A DNA stretch of 64,000 bases from Cloacibacterium sp. TD35 (GCF_028864635.1 NZ_CP104850.1:62001-126000); one strand, 5' to 3'; positions 52,554 through 63,187 are shown, counted from the stretch's first letter. A program made the numbers and translations. The notes: generated by a model not told the origin, from the sequence alone.

Positions 52554-54899
52554 TTAAAATTTATCCCTAAGCTTTTCCAAGAAAGTCTTTTCCTTAGCGC
52601 TATATCCATATCCATATTTATTTCCGTACCCAAAATAATCTTTGTCTACATCATTCAATACAAAAGCTACATTATTAATTTTTCCTGCATCTATATTTTT
52701 ACTTGCAAATTCTATTAAAGTTTTTTCTGTGTATTTAGACCTGGTCACATAGAGGGTAATATCTGCTACTTCTGAAATTAAGAAGGAATCAGTCACCAAC
52801 ATTAATGGTGCAGTATCTAGAATGATATAATCATATTTTTCTTTAAGCGTTTCTACAAGCGTTTCATATTTGCCATTAGAGAGTAAATCTGTTGGATTTG
52901 GTGGAATACTTCCTGAATAAATCACATCTAAATTTTTGTTGAATGAGCTAGGATGGACTATCTCTTCAAGTTTTACATTTTCATCATTTAAGTATTCTGT
53001 AAGTCCTATAAGTCCTTTTCTAGCAGTGTTATATCTCTGTAACTGAGGATTTCTAATATCAGAACCAATAATAATGGTTTTTTTAGACGGAGAAGCTAAA
53101 GTTAAGGCTAAATTTACCGATATAAACGTTTTTCCCTCTCCTTTTACTGTAGAGGTAACAAAAACCACTTTACCTTTTTTCTTAGGAAGCATAAAATTCA
53201 TATTCGTGATCAATATTCTAAATGCTTCTGCCATAGGTGACAAGTCATTCACTTTAATTAGTTCATCTGCTCCTTTTTCTAACTGAGGAATTTCTCCAAT
53301 TATAGGTTTACCATTTGATAGTTTTTCAATGTCATGTTTTGATTTTATTTTATTATCAAACAATTCCAATAAATATACTAGCGCAAACGGTAATAATAAA
53401 CCTATCATTAATCCTGTTAAAAGGATTATTGCAGATTTAGGTGCAACTTGTTTGTTCTTAAAAGCTTTGTCTACAATTCTCGCTTTTGGGGCTGTAACGG
53501 CTAAGGAAATTTGAGTCTCTTCTCTTTTTTGAAGTAATAATAAATATAAAGCTTCTTTAATTTGCTGTTCACGCTCTATACTTCTAAACATCTTCTCTTG
53601 GGTAGGAATTTTTGCTATTTTTCCTGATACAAGATTTTGTTCTTGTTCGTAACTACTAACAGCCAATTGTAAACCATCTCTACTTTTCTGAAGATTTTGT
53701 AAAATAGTGGGCCTCAAGTTATTAATCTGATTGGTAACTTCTATAACCAATGGGTTTTGAGGGGTTGCATTTTCTAAAAGACGGTTTCTTTCTAATATCA
53801 GTTGATTATAGGAAGTAATGTTCGTAACAGCACCTGGATTATTTAGTCCTATATTATTGGGAATGATTTGATAATTTCCTTGTCTTGACACAAAAGAAAT
53901 TAAACTATTGGTTAATTCTAGCTGAGAAGCTACCTCCAATTGTTTCGCTCTGGCTTCCGCCGAAGTTTTAAGCCCTATTTCACCTTCTACAGCTAAATCT
54001 GTTATCTGATTTGCTTTTTTGAATTGCTCTTTTTGGAGTTCTACATTTCCTAAGTCTCTCCCTACATTGGCAATTCTTTCTTCAATAAATTCTGCAGTTT
54101 TTCTAGATTCTGCATTTTTATCATTTACCGCATCTGCATTGTATACCTCCACTAATTTATTAATAATATCTTTTGCTTTATCCACATTAGGATAATTCAT
54201 AGATAATTTAATAACTGTAACATCTTTATTAGCTAAAGCAGCTGTTAATTTTTCTTGATAGTTATTGGTTTTAGATTCTAAAGAAGAAATATCTAAAATC
54301 AATTCATTGACTATTTTTTTAGCATCTGCAACATATTTTTTATTTTTTAGAATAATGATGTTGGCATTTTTCAATGAAATTAATTTATTAAAACTAGAAT
54401 TGATACTACCTATGTCTTCAGAATTTAATATTAGTTTATCTCCATTGATTGTTAAATGTACAGGTTTAACAGGTTTAAGTGTTTCTTTTTCACTTATAAT
54501 TTTGACAATAATTGGAGAGGTCTTTCCATACACTTCAGTATCTTTAAAAAAACCAGGCACATAGATATCCGTTTCTAGTCCTAAGTCTTTAATAACAGTG
54601 GTCATTAGTTTTTTAGACTTAAATACTTCAATTTCATTGTCTACTCCATCAGAACTCATTTTGCCAAGACCTGATAAGTCTCTTAGCATTTCAAAATCTT
54701 GGCCTCCTATGGATTTTTTAGAATCTTTGATGAGCACTGTAGAAACTACTTCATATACTGGATTTTGTGTTTTTAGAAAAAGATAAGCGATAAATAATGC
54801 AAATATTCCACCTAATACAAACCATTTCCAACGTTTTAGATAAGGTCTGATTAATTCATTAATGTGGATTTCTTCTTCTTGAAAATTATTATTGTTCAT
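52554..54899 (-). CDS. wzc: Polysaccharide co-polymerase / tyrosine autokinase Wzc
   Basis: 781 aa inner-membrane protein controlling chain length and coupling to the Wza channel. N-terminal helix at about 32-50, a long periplasmic coiled-coil domain to about 490, a second helix near 490-512, then a cytoplasmic BY-kinase. Walker A is STVKGEGKT near residue 585, Walker A' [11 protein letters not shown], and Walker [11 protein letters not shown]. The C terminus is tyrosine-rich ([14 protein letters not shown]), the autophosphorylation cluster. Full length. Stops 36 bases before the cupin start; 4 bases from wza. Confidence 0.93.
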   Translation of the reverse strand: MNNNNFQEEEIHINELIRPYLKRWKWFVLGGIFALFIAYLFLKTQNPVYEVVSTVLIKDSKKSIGGQDFEMLRDLSGLGKMSSDGVDNEIEVFKSKKLMTTVIKDLGLETDIYVPGFFKDTEVYGKTSPIIVKIISEKETLKPVKPVHLTINGDKLILNSEDIGSINSSFNKLISLKNANIIILKNKKYVADAKKIVNELILDISSLESKTNNYQEKLTAALANKDVTVIKLSMNYPNVDKAKDIINKLVEVYNADAVNDKNAESRKTAEFIEERIANVGRDLGNVELQKEQFKKANQITDLAVEGEIGLKTSAEARAKQLEVASQLELTNSLISFVSRQGNYQIIPNNIGLNNPGAVTNITSYNQLILERNRLLENATPQNPLVIEVTNQINNLRPTILQNLQKSRDGLQLAVSSYEQEQNLVSGKIAKIPTQEKMFRSIEREQQIKEALYLLLLQKREETQISLAVTAPKARIVDKAFKNKQVAPKSAIILLTGLMIGLLLPFALVYLLELFDNKIKSKHDIEKLSNGKPIIGEIPQLEKGADELIKVNDLSPMAEAFRILITNMNFMLPKKKGKVVFVTSTVKGEGKTFISVNLALTLASPSKKTIIIGSDIRNPQLQRYNTARKGLIGLTEYLNDENVKLEEIVHPSSFNKNLDVIYSGSIPPNPTDLLSNGKYETLVETLKEKYDYIILDTAPLMLVTDSFLISEVADITLYVTRSKYTEKTLIEFASKNIDAGKINNVAFVLNDVDKDYFGYGNKYGYGYSAKEKTFLEKLRDKF

Positions 54900-54902
54900 G
54901 TA

Positions 54903-55706
54903 TTAATTTTTAAAAATCAATGCTAAAATTGTTACAACGATAGAGGCTACAGATATATAAATTCCTGCATTTGGGTCTAATCGAGAGGTTTTTTGTTTGG
55001 TCTCATTAGGTGATACAATAATCACATCATTTTGTTTAAGATAAAAGTATGGAGAATTAATAAAATCTGCCTGCGTAAGGTTTATTCTTTCTTTACTCAT
55101 CGTTCCATCTATATTTCTCAGCACCAAAACATCTTCTCTGTTTCCATAGATGGTAAGGTCTCCAGCCAAACCTAAAACTTCTAATACTGTTGTCTGTGCT
55201 TCTGGAATATTATAAGTTCCTGGTTTGTTTACTTCACCTAAGACAGTGATTTTATAATTGGTGTTTTTCACTGAAACTTGTGGATTTACCACATATTTTG
55301 AAATTTCTTTTTTTAGAATATCTCTTAATTCTTCTGTGCTTTTATTCTCTGTGTTAATTTTTCCAATGACTGGAAATTCTATATCCCCCTGAGAATCTAC
55401 GATGTACGTAGGCCCAGAAGTAGAGGTTTGGCTTTGAGCTGGTGAGTTATTGCTAGGCAAAGAATACTGTAAAATTTGACCAGAAGAAAAATTTTGGTTG
55501 AAAGGCTTCACTACATCCATGTCTTTAGCTGTTACCATAATTACCAATTGATCATTTGGTTGTATAGTAGATTTTGCATTCTTCACAGAAGCTTCTAGTG
55601 CCACACTTTCAATATTTTGTAAGTAATCTAGTTTCTTTTTACTCGTACATGAGTTCAAGAAAATAAATACAATACTGCATATTGCTATAAAAACATTTTT
55701 CTTCAT
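54903..55706 (-). CDS. wza: Polysaccharide export lipoprotein Wza
   Basis: 267-aa outer-membrane channel subunit. Lipobox with C20 (FLNSC). Polysaccharide-export domain around 45-165 with LKKEISKYVVNPQVSVKN, then a SLBB domain (ITVLGEVNKPGTYNIPE) and a C-terminal hydrophobic segment (ISVASIVVTILALIF) that would form the amphipathic helix of the barrel. Shorter than E. coli Wza (about 379 aa), as is usual in Bacteroidota, where one SLBB repeat is missing. Co-transcribed with wzc. Confidence 0.92.
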   Translation of the reverse strand: MKKNVFIAICSIVFIFLNSCTSKKKLDYLQNIESVALEASVKNAKSTIQPNDQLVIMVTAKDMDVVKPFNQNFSSGQILQYSLPSNNSPAQSQTSTSGPTYIVDSQGDIEFPVIGKINTENKSTEELRDILKKEISKYVVNPQVSVKNTNYKITVLGEVNKPGTYNIPEAQTTVLEVLGLAGDLTIYGNREDVLVLRNIDGTMSKERINLTQADFINSPYFYLKQNDVIIVSPNETKQKTSRLDPNAGIYISVASIVVTILALIFKN

Positions 55707-55720
55707 TTTAATATTTATGA

Positions 55721-57013
55721 TTAAAGTTTATAATTACTATTTTGCAAAACTCCTTTTACATCATACAATATAGTATTTTCTTTTTTAAGAAATGAAAAAT
55801 CCATCTCTAAAAATTCCTTGTGTGCTACTCCTAAAACGATAGCATCATATTTTTTCAAAGGAATTGAGTTTTGACAATTTAATTGATATTCGTGATATAC
55901 CTCTTCAGGATTTGCCCATGGGTCGAAGGTTGTAACCGTCACTCCAAAATCTTCTAATGCATTAATTACATCTACTATTTTGGTATTTCTAACATCTGGG
56001 CAATTTTCTTTAAATGTAATCCCCAGCATTAAAACTTCTGCACCATTTACATTGATGTCTTTTTTAATCATCGCTTTTACCACTTGTTCTGCTACATATT
56101 TCCCCATAGAATCATTCAGTCTTCTTCCTGCTAAAATAATCTCAGGATGGTAACCAAATTCTTGTGCCTTCTGAGCCAAATAATATGGGTCTACTCCTAT
56201 ACAATGCCCTCCCACCAGACCAGGCTTGAATGGCAAAAAGTTCCACTTGGTTCCTGCAGCTTTCAGCACTTCATGGGTATCAATATCCATCAGATTAAAA
56301 ATTTTAGCCAGCTCATTTACAAAAGCGATATTGATATCTCTTTGTGAATTTTCAATCACTTTTGCAGCTTCGGCTACTTTGATGGTTGGGGCCAGATAGG
56401 TTCCTGCTGTAATGACAGATTTGTATAAATCATTTACTATTTTCCCTGTTTCTGGGGTAGAACCTGAGGTTACTTTTAGAATTTTTTCTACTGTATGTTC
56501 TTTATCTCCAGGATTTATCCTTTCTGGAGAATATCCTGCAAAGAAATCTTCATTAAATTTAAGCCCAGAAACTTTTTCTAATACTGGAACACATTCTTCT
56601 TCGGTTACTCCAGGATATACTGTAGATTCATAAATCACGACATTTCCTTTTTTAAGGACTTTTCCTACAGTCTCACTAGATTTGTATAAAGGAGTTAAGA
56701 CTGGTCTATTGTTTTTATCTACAGGTGTAGGTACAGTTACAATGAAAATATTGGCATCTGCAATATCTTCTATTTTGTCTGAACAAAATAATCCTATCGT
56801 TTCATCCGATGGGTTTTTATCTAACAAAACAGATTGCAATAGATGATCTTCTACTTCTAAAGTAGAATCTTTTCCTGATTGGAGCTCTTGTATTCTTGCA
56901 GCATTAATATCAAATCCAACTACAGGATATTTTGTAGCAAATAATCTTGCCAAGGGTAAACCTACATACCCTAACCCAATTACTGCTATTTTATTTTTAT
57001 GATTCATTACCAA
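55721..57013 (-). CDS. wbpO: UDP-N-acetyl-hexosamine 6-dehydrogenase (WbpO/TviB family)
   Basis: 430 aa NAD enzyme oxidising a UDP-HexNAc twice to the uronic acid. Rossmann motif [41 protein letters not shown], and the catalytic cysteine in [13 protein letters not shown] near residue 270. The VVGFDIN...[10 protein letters not shown] stretch is typical of TviB/WbpO, which act on UDP-GalNAc. With WbpP encoded in the same operon, UDP-GalNAcA is the most likely product. An ATG at 57007, two codons in, is an equally good start. Confidence 0.88.
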   Translation of the reverse strand: MVMNHKNKIAVIGLGYVGLPLARLFATKYPVVGFDINAARIQELQSGKDSTLEVEDHLLQSVLLDKNPSDETIGLFCSDKIEDIADANIFIVTVPTPVDKNNRPVLTPLYKSSETVGKVLKKGNVVIYESTVYPGVTEEECVPVLEKVSGLKFNEDFFAGYSPERINPGDKEHTVEKILKVTSGSTPETGKIVNDLYKSVITAGTYLAPTIKVAEAAKVIENSQRDINIAFVNELAKIFNLMDIDTHEVLKAAGTKWNFLPFKPGLVGGHCIGVDPYYLAQKAQEFGYHPEIILAGRRLNDSMGKYVAEQVVKAMIKKDINVNGAEVLMLGITFKENCPDVRNTKIVDVINALEDFGVTVTTFDPWANPEEVYHEYQLNCQNSIPLKKYDAIVLGVAHKEFLEMDFSFLKKENTILYDVKGVLQNSNYKL

Positions 57014-57044
57014 TAAATGGAACCTAAATTCCTTTGTATGTTTC

Positions 57045-57503
57045 TTATTTTTCTAAAATCAACTTGATTCCTAAACTCTCTAAACGCAAAATTATTTTGC
57101 TGCCTTTTTGCTCTATAAAAATAGCTTCTTGACCTTTAAAAGTTCCTTCTTCTATGGTAAACTTTTGCCCTTTTTCTAAATCCGAAACCTGAACCTCTTT
57201 AAAGTCATGGTTTAAGGTTTCTTTCATAGCATTGATTTCATTTTCCTTTATTATAGTGGGCTTTCCTAGAAAAAAAAGATACCGAACAACACCAGGAACA
57301 CTAAATACTAAATCTCTTTCTTGTTCTTTTATCTTGATAAAAACATAAGAAGGAATCAGTGGTTGACTCACCTTTTTTTTCCGATCACTCCACTGTTTAA
57401 CTACAGATACTTTGGGACAGAAAACCTCTAACCCCATTTTATGGAGCTGCTCTTCCACTTTTTTTTCATTTCGTGGCTTTGTGTATAATGCATACCAATT
57501 CAC
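57045..57503 (-). CDS. upxY: UpxY-family transcription antiterminator (NusG-like)
   Basis: 152 aa. NusG N-terminal domain (1 to about 100; [44 protein letters not shown]) and a C-terminal KOW-like domain ([20 protein letters not shown]). UpxY proteins bind the elongating polymerase at the leader of their own capsule locus and prevent early termination across the long operon. It is the first gene after a 271-bp gap, with about 18 genes following, which suits that role. There is no inhibitor gene (UpxZ) visible. Confidence 0.9.
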   Translation of the reverse strand: MNWYALYTKPRNEKKVEEQLHKMGLEVFCPKVSVVKQWSDRKKKVSQPLIPSYVFIKIKEQERDLVFSVPGVVRYLFFLGKPTIIKENEINAMKETLNHDFKEVQVSDLEKGQKFTIEEGTFKGQEAIFIEQKGSKIILRLESLGIKLILEK

Positions 57504-57639
57504 AAAATTTCTTTTTAATATTGAAAAAGTATTTCAAATGATGACATTTTTCTACGGCTTCGCCACTGTGAGTCACAGACAGATTCACAAAACAAGTATT
57601 AAACTATAGTTTAAAGAACAATTAGGTTCAAAAACTATA

Positions 57640-57647
57640 CAAAAGTA
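57640..57647 (-). promoter_or_regulatory. Putative -7 element (TACTTTTG) and leader upstream of upxY
   Basis: The single TAnnTTTG match on the minus strand in the 271-bp gap before upxY. It predicts a leader of about 130 bases in which CTGTG-ACT-CACAG and GGC-GAA-GCC hairpins lie (57555-57583 on the plus strand), possible pause or recruitment structures for UpxY. Confidence 0.4.
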
Positions 57648-57774
57648 ACAATATAAAAATTCAATATGCTATTTACTATTATTAAATAATTATAAAAAAT
57701 AGCAAAAAATATTAATATTAATTCTAATACAATATTATTTTTTTGTTCAAAAAAATGAATTTAGATTTTTCCGC

Positions 57775-58779
57775 TTATTTTAAATTTTCCCAATACCATT
57801 TCACAGCTTCTCTAAGCCCCTCTTTCATGGAAAATTCTGGATTATAATTTAAAAGTGTTTTAGCCTTTTCTATGCTTGCTAAAGAATGTGGAACATCACC
57901 TTTTCTATAGTCTCCATATATTACTTCTACCTTTGCAATATCTTTATCAAATTCTGCTAGGTATTCTTTCAAATATTTAACTAAGTCATTCAAGGTGGTT
58001 CTCTCACCAAAAGCGGTATTGTATACTTGATTCAAAGCATTTTCGTTTTCTACCGTCAATGCTAAGAGGTTCATTAAAATTACATTATCTATGTATGTAA
58101 AGTCTCTAGAATATTCTCCTCCGCCATTAATTACTGGAGATTCATGATTCATAAATTGCATCACAAACTTAGGAATTACGGCTGCATAAGCTCCGTTTGA
58201 ATTTTGTTTTCTTCCAAAAACATTAAAATATCTTAAGCCGATGGTATCAAAGTCATACGTTTTCTTGAACACATCTGCATAGAGTTCATTTACATATTTG
58301 GTAATAGCATAGGGTGAAAGTGGTTTACCAATTCTTTCTTCTATTTTCGGTAAAGCTTCAGAATCTCCATAGGTAGAAGAGCTTGCTGCATAGATAAATC
58401 TTTTCACTCCAGCATCTCTTGCTGCTACTAGCATATTAAGAAACCCTCCTACATTAACTTCATTACTTGTAATAGGGTCATTGATGGAGCGAGGAACAGA
58501 GCCTAATGCGGCTTCATGCAGAACGAAATCTTGGTTTTCACATGCCTTTTTACAGGTTTCTAAATCTCTTATATCACCTTCTATTAGAGTAAAATGAGAA
58601 TTTTGAAGGCATTTTTCTAAATTTTCTTTTCTTCCTGTAGAAAAATTATCTAAACAAGTTACTACTGCGCCTAAAGCTAGTAATTCTTCACAAAGATTAG
58701 AGCCTATAAAACCAGCTCCCCCAGTTACTAAAATGTTCTTGTTTTTTATTTTCTCAAAGTTATAATTTACGAACAGCAT
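57775..58779 (-). CDS. wbpP: UDP-N-acetylglucosamine 4-epimerase (WbpP/TviC)
   Basis: 334 aa extended SDR that makes UDP-GalNAc from UDP-GlcNAc. LVTGGAGFIGSNLCEELL, ALGSVPRSINDPITSN, ASSSTYGD, catalytic Y-x3-K in SPYAITKYVNELY, RYFNVFGRKQ and the GDVPHSLASI segment match WbpP of Pseudomonas almost word for word as I recall it. The product feeds the WbpO dehydrogenase. Between it and capD is a 112-bp gap with a TATATTTG box (58878-58885, minus strand), so an internal promoter is possible. Confidence 0.92.
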   Translation of the reverse strand: MLFVNYNFEKIKNKNILVTGGAGFIGSNLCEELLALGAVVTCLDNFSTGRKENLEKCLQNSHFTLIEGDIRDLETCKKACENQDFVLHEAALGSVPRSINDPITSNEVNVGGFLNMLVAARDAGVKRFIYAASSSTYGDSEALPKIEERIGKPLSPYAITKYVNELYADVFKKTYDFDTIGLRYFNVFGRKQNSNGAYAAVIPKFVMQFMNHESPVINGGGEYSRDFTYIDNVILMNLLALTVENENALNQVYNTAFGERTTLNDLVKYLKEYLAEFDKDIAKVEVIYGDYRKGDVPHSLASIEKAKTLLNYNPEFSMKEGLREAVKWYWENLK

Positions 58780-58891
58780 GTTATGACGAAAAATTACAAT
58801 CCATATTAGAAAACTAAAAGTTATCTAATAGTGGAAAATTCATGGTTATTATTATTTAGTTTTAAAATCTGATGGCACAAATATACAATTT

Positions 58892-60808
58892 TTATTTATC
58901 TAGTTTTTCAAAAAGTGAATTATTGCTGATAAATTCGGGTACAATTTTTTTGAGAAGTTTTACAACATCTAATTGATCTCTTCTTAGTGCAGCTTTGGTA
59001 ATTTTATTTGCTAACTCTTCAATTTCTTCAAATTTCATATGAGGATCCATAGAAACCATAATTTTTTCATGTGGTGTAGGAAGATTTTTTGTATCATCAC
59101 TTAGGAGTTCCTCATATAATTTTTCACCTGGTCTCAGTCCTGTATATTTTAATTTGATATCTATATCAGGTTCGTAGCCAGAAAGTTTAATCATTTTGAT
59201 TGCCAAGTCTCTAATCTTTACAGGTTCTCCCATATCGAAAACAAAAATTTCCCCACCTTTGCCCATAGTCCCTGCTTGTAAGACTAATTCACAAGCTTCG
59301 GGAATGGTCATAAAATACCTTACAATTTCTGGATGAGTTATCGTTACTGGACCTCCTTTTTCAATCTGTTTTTTAAAGTGCGGAATAACAGAACCATTAC
59401 TTCCCAATACATTACCAAATCTTGTAGTAATGAATTTAGTTGCATGCTCTGTTACATCTTGAAGCGCTTGTACTAATAATTCTGCAGCTCTCTTAGAAGC
59501 TCCCATCACATTGGTAGGATTTACGGCTTTATCAGTAGAAATCATTACAAATCTTTCGATATTGTATTTACATGAAAGTGTTGCAAGGTTTTTAGTCCCT
59601 AGTACATTGACTAAGATGGCTTCATGAGGATTATTTTCTATGAGGGGTACATGTTTATATGCTGCTGCGTGGTAGACAATCGAGAAATTATGCTTTTGGA
59701 AAACAGGCTCCATTCTATGTTTGTTAGAAATATCTCCTAGTATGAATCTAAAGTTAATCTCTGGAAATTTTTCTTCCATTTCTAGTTGAATCTCATGAAG
59801 TGGGGTTTCGGCTTGATCTAAAACAACAATAAGTGATGGTTTAAACTGAGCAACTTGTCTTACAATTTCGCTTCCGATAGAACCAGCTCCTCCTGTCACT
59901 AGTATTGTTTTACCAAAATGGCTTTCCTTAACTCCCTCATTTTGAATACAAATAGGCTCTCTGTCTAATAAATCTTCAATCTGAAGATTTCTAATTTTTA
60001 TCTCATTATTTTTATTAAATTCTTGAACTGCAGGGGATTGAAAAATCTCAAGGTCTTTTGCTAAGAGTATGTTTACCCATTCGTCTAATTCTTCTTTTGT
60101 AAGCCTATCTTTCAATAGCAATACTCCTTCTAAACCTAATTCTTCTTTAGTTTTATTAAGAAATTTATCTTGAGTTAATATTTTAAGTCCTAAAATTTTA
60201 GCATATTTAGAGTCATTTCTTTTGGTAAGAAACCCAACTAATTCATAAGGAAGGTTAGAGTTTTCTAGAATAGACCCTGCTACTGCGACTGATTCATCTG
60301 AAATTCCTAAAATTAAAATTCTCTTTTTATTAGTGGTTACATTAATCTGCTTTATAAAATTAAAAGATTGTTTCACCACAATTCTAAATACAAGTAGAGT
60401 GGCAGAAGAAATAATGAAATAAAAAATGAGTAGTGGTGTAAAAAATATAGTGAACTTATAAACCCAAAATACGATATATTTTACTAATAATAAAGTGCCG
60501 AAGGTTAATAAAGAAGATCCTATAATTTTTTGCAAGTCAACAAAATTAGAATGCCTAATAATCCCGGCAAAGGTTTTGAGGATATACATATAAAATATGT
60601 TAATCCCAATAATAATTACATACTTCCATTCTATTGGTAAGTAATTAGGAAGGCTCGTTAATTTTTCTAATGTATGAAAAGCAAAGTATAGTGATATGAA
60701 TAAAATAAAAATATCTATCAAGAAAATCATCCATCGAGGAAGATATCTTAGACTTGAAAGACTTAATCGGTTATCATTTTTTACTTGTGAATGATTGCTG
60801 GTTAACAT
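58892..60808 (-). CDS. pglF: Membrane-bound UDP-GlcNAc 4,6-dehydratase (PglF/CapD/WbpM type)
   Basis: 638 aa, the long form with an N-terminal four-helix membrane domain (about 28-160), a first Rossmann-like domain (about 165-290), and the catalytic SDR domain from about 305, starting LVTGGAGSIGSEIVRQV. The tail includes MISTDKAVNPTNVMGASKR, where TDK takes the usual tyrosine position, and RFGNVLGSNGSVIPHF. It removes water from UDP-GlcNAc to give the 4-keto-6-deoxy sugar, the substrate of the DegT-family aminotransferase encoded next. Also called CapD or WbpM. Confidence 0.93.
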   Translation of the reverse strand: MLTSNHSQVKNDNRLSLSSLRYLPRWMIFLIDIFILFISLYFAFHTLEKLTSLPNYLPIEWKYVIIIGINIFYMYILKTFAGIIRHSNFVDLQKIIGSSLLTFGTLLLVKYIVFWVYKFTIFFTPLLIFYFIISSATLLVFRIVVKQSFNFIKQINVTTNKKRILILGISDESVAVAGSILENSNLPYELVGFLTKRNDSKYAKILGLKILTQDKFLNKTKEELGLEGVLLLKDRLTKEELDEWVNILLAKDLEIFQSPAVQEFNKNNEIKIRNLQIEDLLDREPICIQNEGVKESHFGKTILVTGGAGSIGSEIVRQVAQFKPSLIVVLDQAETPLHEIQLEMEEKFPEINFRFILGDISNKHRMEPVFQKHNFSIVYHAAAYKHVPLIENNPHEAILVNVLGTKNLATLSCKYNIERFVMISTDKAVNPTNVMGASKRAAELLVQALQDVTEHATKFITTRFGNVLGSNGSVIPHFKKQIEKGGPVTITHPEIVRYFMTIPEACELVLQAGTMGKGGEIFVFDMGEPVKIRDLAIKMIKLSGYEPDIDIKLKYTGLRPGEKLYEELLSDDTKNLPTPHEKIMVSMDPHMKFEEIEELANKITKAALRRDQLDVVKLLKKIVPEFISNNSLFEKLDK

Positions 60809-60825
60809 GATTTTAGTTTTAATTA

Positions 60826-61977
60826 TTAATCTAATAATTTTTTAATTACATTTTCAATTCTTATTTTTTCATTGTTTGTTAAGTTTGATCCAGAAGGTAA
60901 GCACAATCCTTTTTGGAATAGTCCTTCAGCAAAATTTGAGCCAAAATACATGTTTTTTTCAAAAAGTGGTTGTAGGTGCATGGGCTTCCATAGGGGTCTG
61001 GTTTCTATATTTTGCTCTGCAAATGCTAATCTCCAAAAAACAGAATCTCTATTCTTTAATTTTTCAGGGTGAATAATGATTGCATTGAGCCAATGGTTAG
61101 ATTTATAATCTTCTGATGGCTCAGTAAACAGCTCTATTCCTTCGTCATTTTTAAAAATATTTTTATAAAATTCATGATTAGCTCTTCTCTGAGAAACTCT
61201 CTCTTCTATTACTTCCATTTGTCCTCTACCAATTCCTGCACAGACGTTGCTTAATCTATAATTATACCCTAATATAGAATGCTGATAATGTGGCGCATCA
61301 TCTTTGGCTTGAGTAGAAAGAAATACAGCTTTTTTCTTATAGATTTCTTCTTTGAAAACCAGAGCTCCTCCACCAGATGTCGTAATGATTTTATTACCAT
61401 TAAAACTCAAAACAGAAATAGCTCCAAAGGTTCCGCATTTTTGTCCTTTATAAGTACTTCCCAGAGCTTCTGCACTGTCTTCTATGATTGGAATTTCATA
61501 TTTTTCTGAAAGTGCATTAATTTCTTCAACCTTATATGGCATTCCATACAGACACACTGTTATGATGGCTTTTGGTTTTTTACCTTTTGCTAAACAAGAT
61601 TTAATTGCATCTTCTACCGCATTGGGACAAAGATTCCAAGTTTCTTTTTCACTGTCTACAAAAACGGGAATTCCGCCAAGGTAAATAATAGGGTTAGCAG
61701 AAGCTGCAAAAGTAAGCGATTGACATATGACAAAATCATCTTTTTCTACACCTAGCATAGCCAATGCTAGGTGTAAGGCTGCCGTACCGGTAGACACTAC
61801 AGCCACGTGAGATTCTTCGCCTAGGAAATTTTCTAGGTCTTTCTCGAAGCCATCTACGTTTGGTCCTAATGGAGCAATCCAATTCCCATCAAAGGCTTCT
61901 TGAATATATTTCATTTCTTTTCCACTCATATGAGGAGTAGAAAGCCATATTTTTGAATTATTATTCTCCAATTTCAC
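60826..61977 (-). CDS. pglE: DegT/DnrJ/EryC1/StrS aminotransferase (PglE type)
   Basis: 383 aa PLP enzyme that places an amino group at C4 of the 4-keto sugar made by PglF. The PLP lysine is K196 in SFNGNKIIT, with the characteristic TTSGGGALV following. ALTG-type aldimine pocket in STGTAALHLALA, and EDSAEALGS with the PLP-binding aspartate. ETRPLWKPMHLQP is the usual C-terminal signature of the PglE group. Its start lies inside the acetyltransferase gene (17-base overlap), so they are coupled. Confidence 0.9.
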   Translation of the reverse strand: MKLENNNSKIWLSTPHMSGKEMKYIQEAFDGNWIAPLGPNVDGFEKDLENFLGEESHVAVVSTGTAALHLALAMLGVEKDDFVICQSLTFAASANPIIYLGGIPVFVDSEKETWNLCPNAVEDAIKSCLAKGKKPKAIITVCLYGMPYKVEEINALSEKYEIPIIEDSAEALGSTYKGQKCGTFGAISVLSFNGNKIITTSGGGALVFKEEIYKKKAVFLSTQAKDDAPHYQHSILGYNYRLSNVCAGIGRGQMEVIEERVSQRRANHEFYKNIFKNDEGIELFTEPSEDYKSNHWLNAIIIHPEKLKNRDSVFWRLAFAEQNIETRPLWKPMHLQPLFEKNMYFGSNFAEGLFQKGLCLPSGSNLTNNEKIRIENVIKKLLD

Positions 61978-62596
61978 TCAATTTAATAATTTTCCCTGGG
62001 TTTCCTACTACTGTAGCACCTGCAGGAACATCTTTTAGCACTACTGCTCCAGCTCCTACTATAGCATCTTCACCAATGGTTACACCAGGTATAATTCTTG
62101 CTCCAATTCCAATTTGTGCTCTTTTTTTAATCAAAATATTTCCTGCCATGGTAACACTTGGCGAGATATGCACATAATCTTCAATGATACAATCATGCTC
62201 TATAACTGCTGCTGTATTGATAATACAATGTTTGCCTATTTTTACTTCTGCATTTACACAGACTTGTGGCATTACTACAGTTCCTTCTCCTAGTTCAGAG
62301 AATCTGGAAACAAAAGCACTTCTATGAATAAGGGTTTCGAAATCACACCAGGCTGATAGTTTATTCACTATTCTTTCTCTGGCCAGAGCATTTCCTATTG
62401 CTACTATTACTTTATGTTTTTTCAGTAATTCTTCGGTAGGTTTATAAATTTCTAGGTGATGAAAAAAATCTGCTGGAGGATTATCATCTACCAAATATTC
62501 TAGCAACATATCATTTGATAAAATGATATCATAAATTACTTTGGCATGACCACCTGCCCCATATAAAACCAGACTATTCATTTCCTTTAAATGCAA
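61961..62596 (-). CDS. pglD: UDP-4-amino-sugar N-acetyltransferase (PglD/NeuD family)
   Basis: 211 aa. N-terminal Rossmann-like half (LVLYGAGGHAKVIYDII, VDDNPPADFF) and a C-terminal left-handed beta-helix of hexapeptide repeats (NTAAVIEHDCIIEDYVHISP with the catalytic histidine, GAVVLKDVPAGATVVGNPGKI). It acetylates the 4-amino group from PglE to give UDP-diNAcBac. Ten bases separate it from pglC. Confidence 0.92.
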   Translation of the reverse strand: MHLKEMNSLVLYGAGGHAKVIYDIILSNDMLLEYLVDDNPPADFFHHLEIYKPTEELLKKHKVIVAIGNALARERIVNKLSAWCDFETLIHRSAFVSRFSELGEGTVVMPQVCVNAEVKIGKHCIINTAAVIEHDCIIEDYVHISPSVTMAGNILIKKRAQIGIGARIIPGVTIGEDAIVGAGAVVLKDVPAGATVVGNPGKIIKLSEIGE

Positions 62597-62606
62597 TATT
62601 AGTAGC

Positions 62607-63179
62607 CTATCCTTCTCTATTTATCCCTTCTAGCTTAAGTACTTTTTTCAAAGTTATAAACATTATTTGTAAATCTAATAAAAAACTCATGTTTTCTACA
62701 TACCATACATCAAAGGTGAATTTTTTATTCCATTCTACAGCATTTCTTCCATTGATTTGTGCCCAACCTGTAATCCCGGGTTTTACCAGATGTCTTTTTC
62801 TCTGAAAATCATTATAAAGGGGTAGATATTCTGGAAGTAAAGGCCTTGGTCCTATGAGGCTCATGTTCCCGAGGAGAACATTTATTAACTGAGGAATTTC
62901 GTCTAAAGAAGTTTTTCTTACAATTTTCCCCACACTAGTTAATCGTTCTTCATCTGATAAAAGACACCCCTGTTCATCTTTTCTATCATTCATAGTTTTA
63001 AACTTGATAATTCTAAAAATTTCACCATTTTTACCGGGTCTATTTTGCAAGAAAAAAACCTTTCCTTTGTTTGTTATTAACAAAGCAATACATATCATTA
63101 TAAAAATAGGACTTAGCACTAAAATCCCAATTAAAGATAGTATTATATCCAGAAATGGTTTGAAAATTTTTTTATACAT
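62607..63179 (-). CDS. pglC: Undecaprenyl-phosphate diNAc-bacillosamine-1-phosphate transferase (PglC, monotopic PGT)
   Basis: Starts glycan assembly by moving phospho-diNAcBac from UDP to undecaprenyl phosphate. The N-terminal reentrant helix spans about 8-36; then [24 protein letters not shown], the catalytic Asp-Glu pair D93-E94 ([11 protein letters not shown]), [16 protein letters not shown], and [12 protein letters not shown]. With the ATG at 63179 the Asp-Glu dyad falls at 93-94, the numbers I recall for Campylobacter PglC, which supports this start over the upstream GTG at 63188. 190 aa, the minimal PGT without extra domains. First gene of the locus. Confidence 0.93.
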   Translation of the reverse strand: MYKKIFKPFLDIILSLIGILVLSPIFIMICIALLITNKGKVFFLQNRPGKNGEIFRIIKFKTMNDRKDEQGCLLSDEERLTSVGKIVRKTSLDEIPQLINVLLGNMSLIGPRPLLPEYLPLYNDFQRKRHLVKPGITGWAQINGRNAVEWNKKFTFDVWYVENMSFLLDLQIMFITLKKVLKLEGINREG

Positions 63180-63187
63180 ATAACCCA

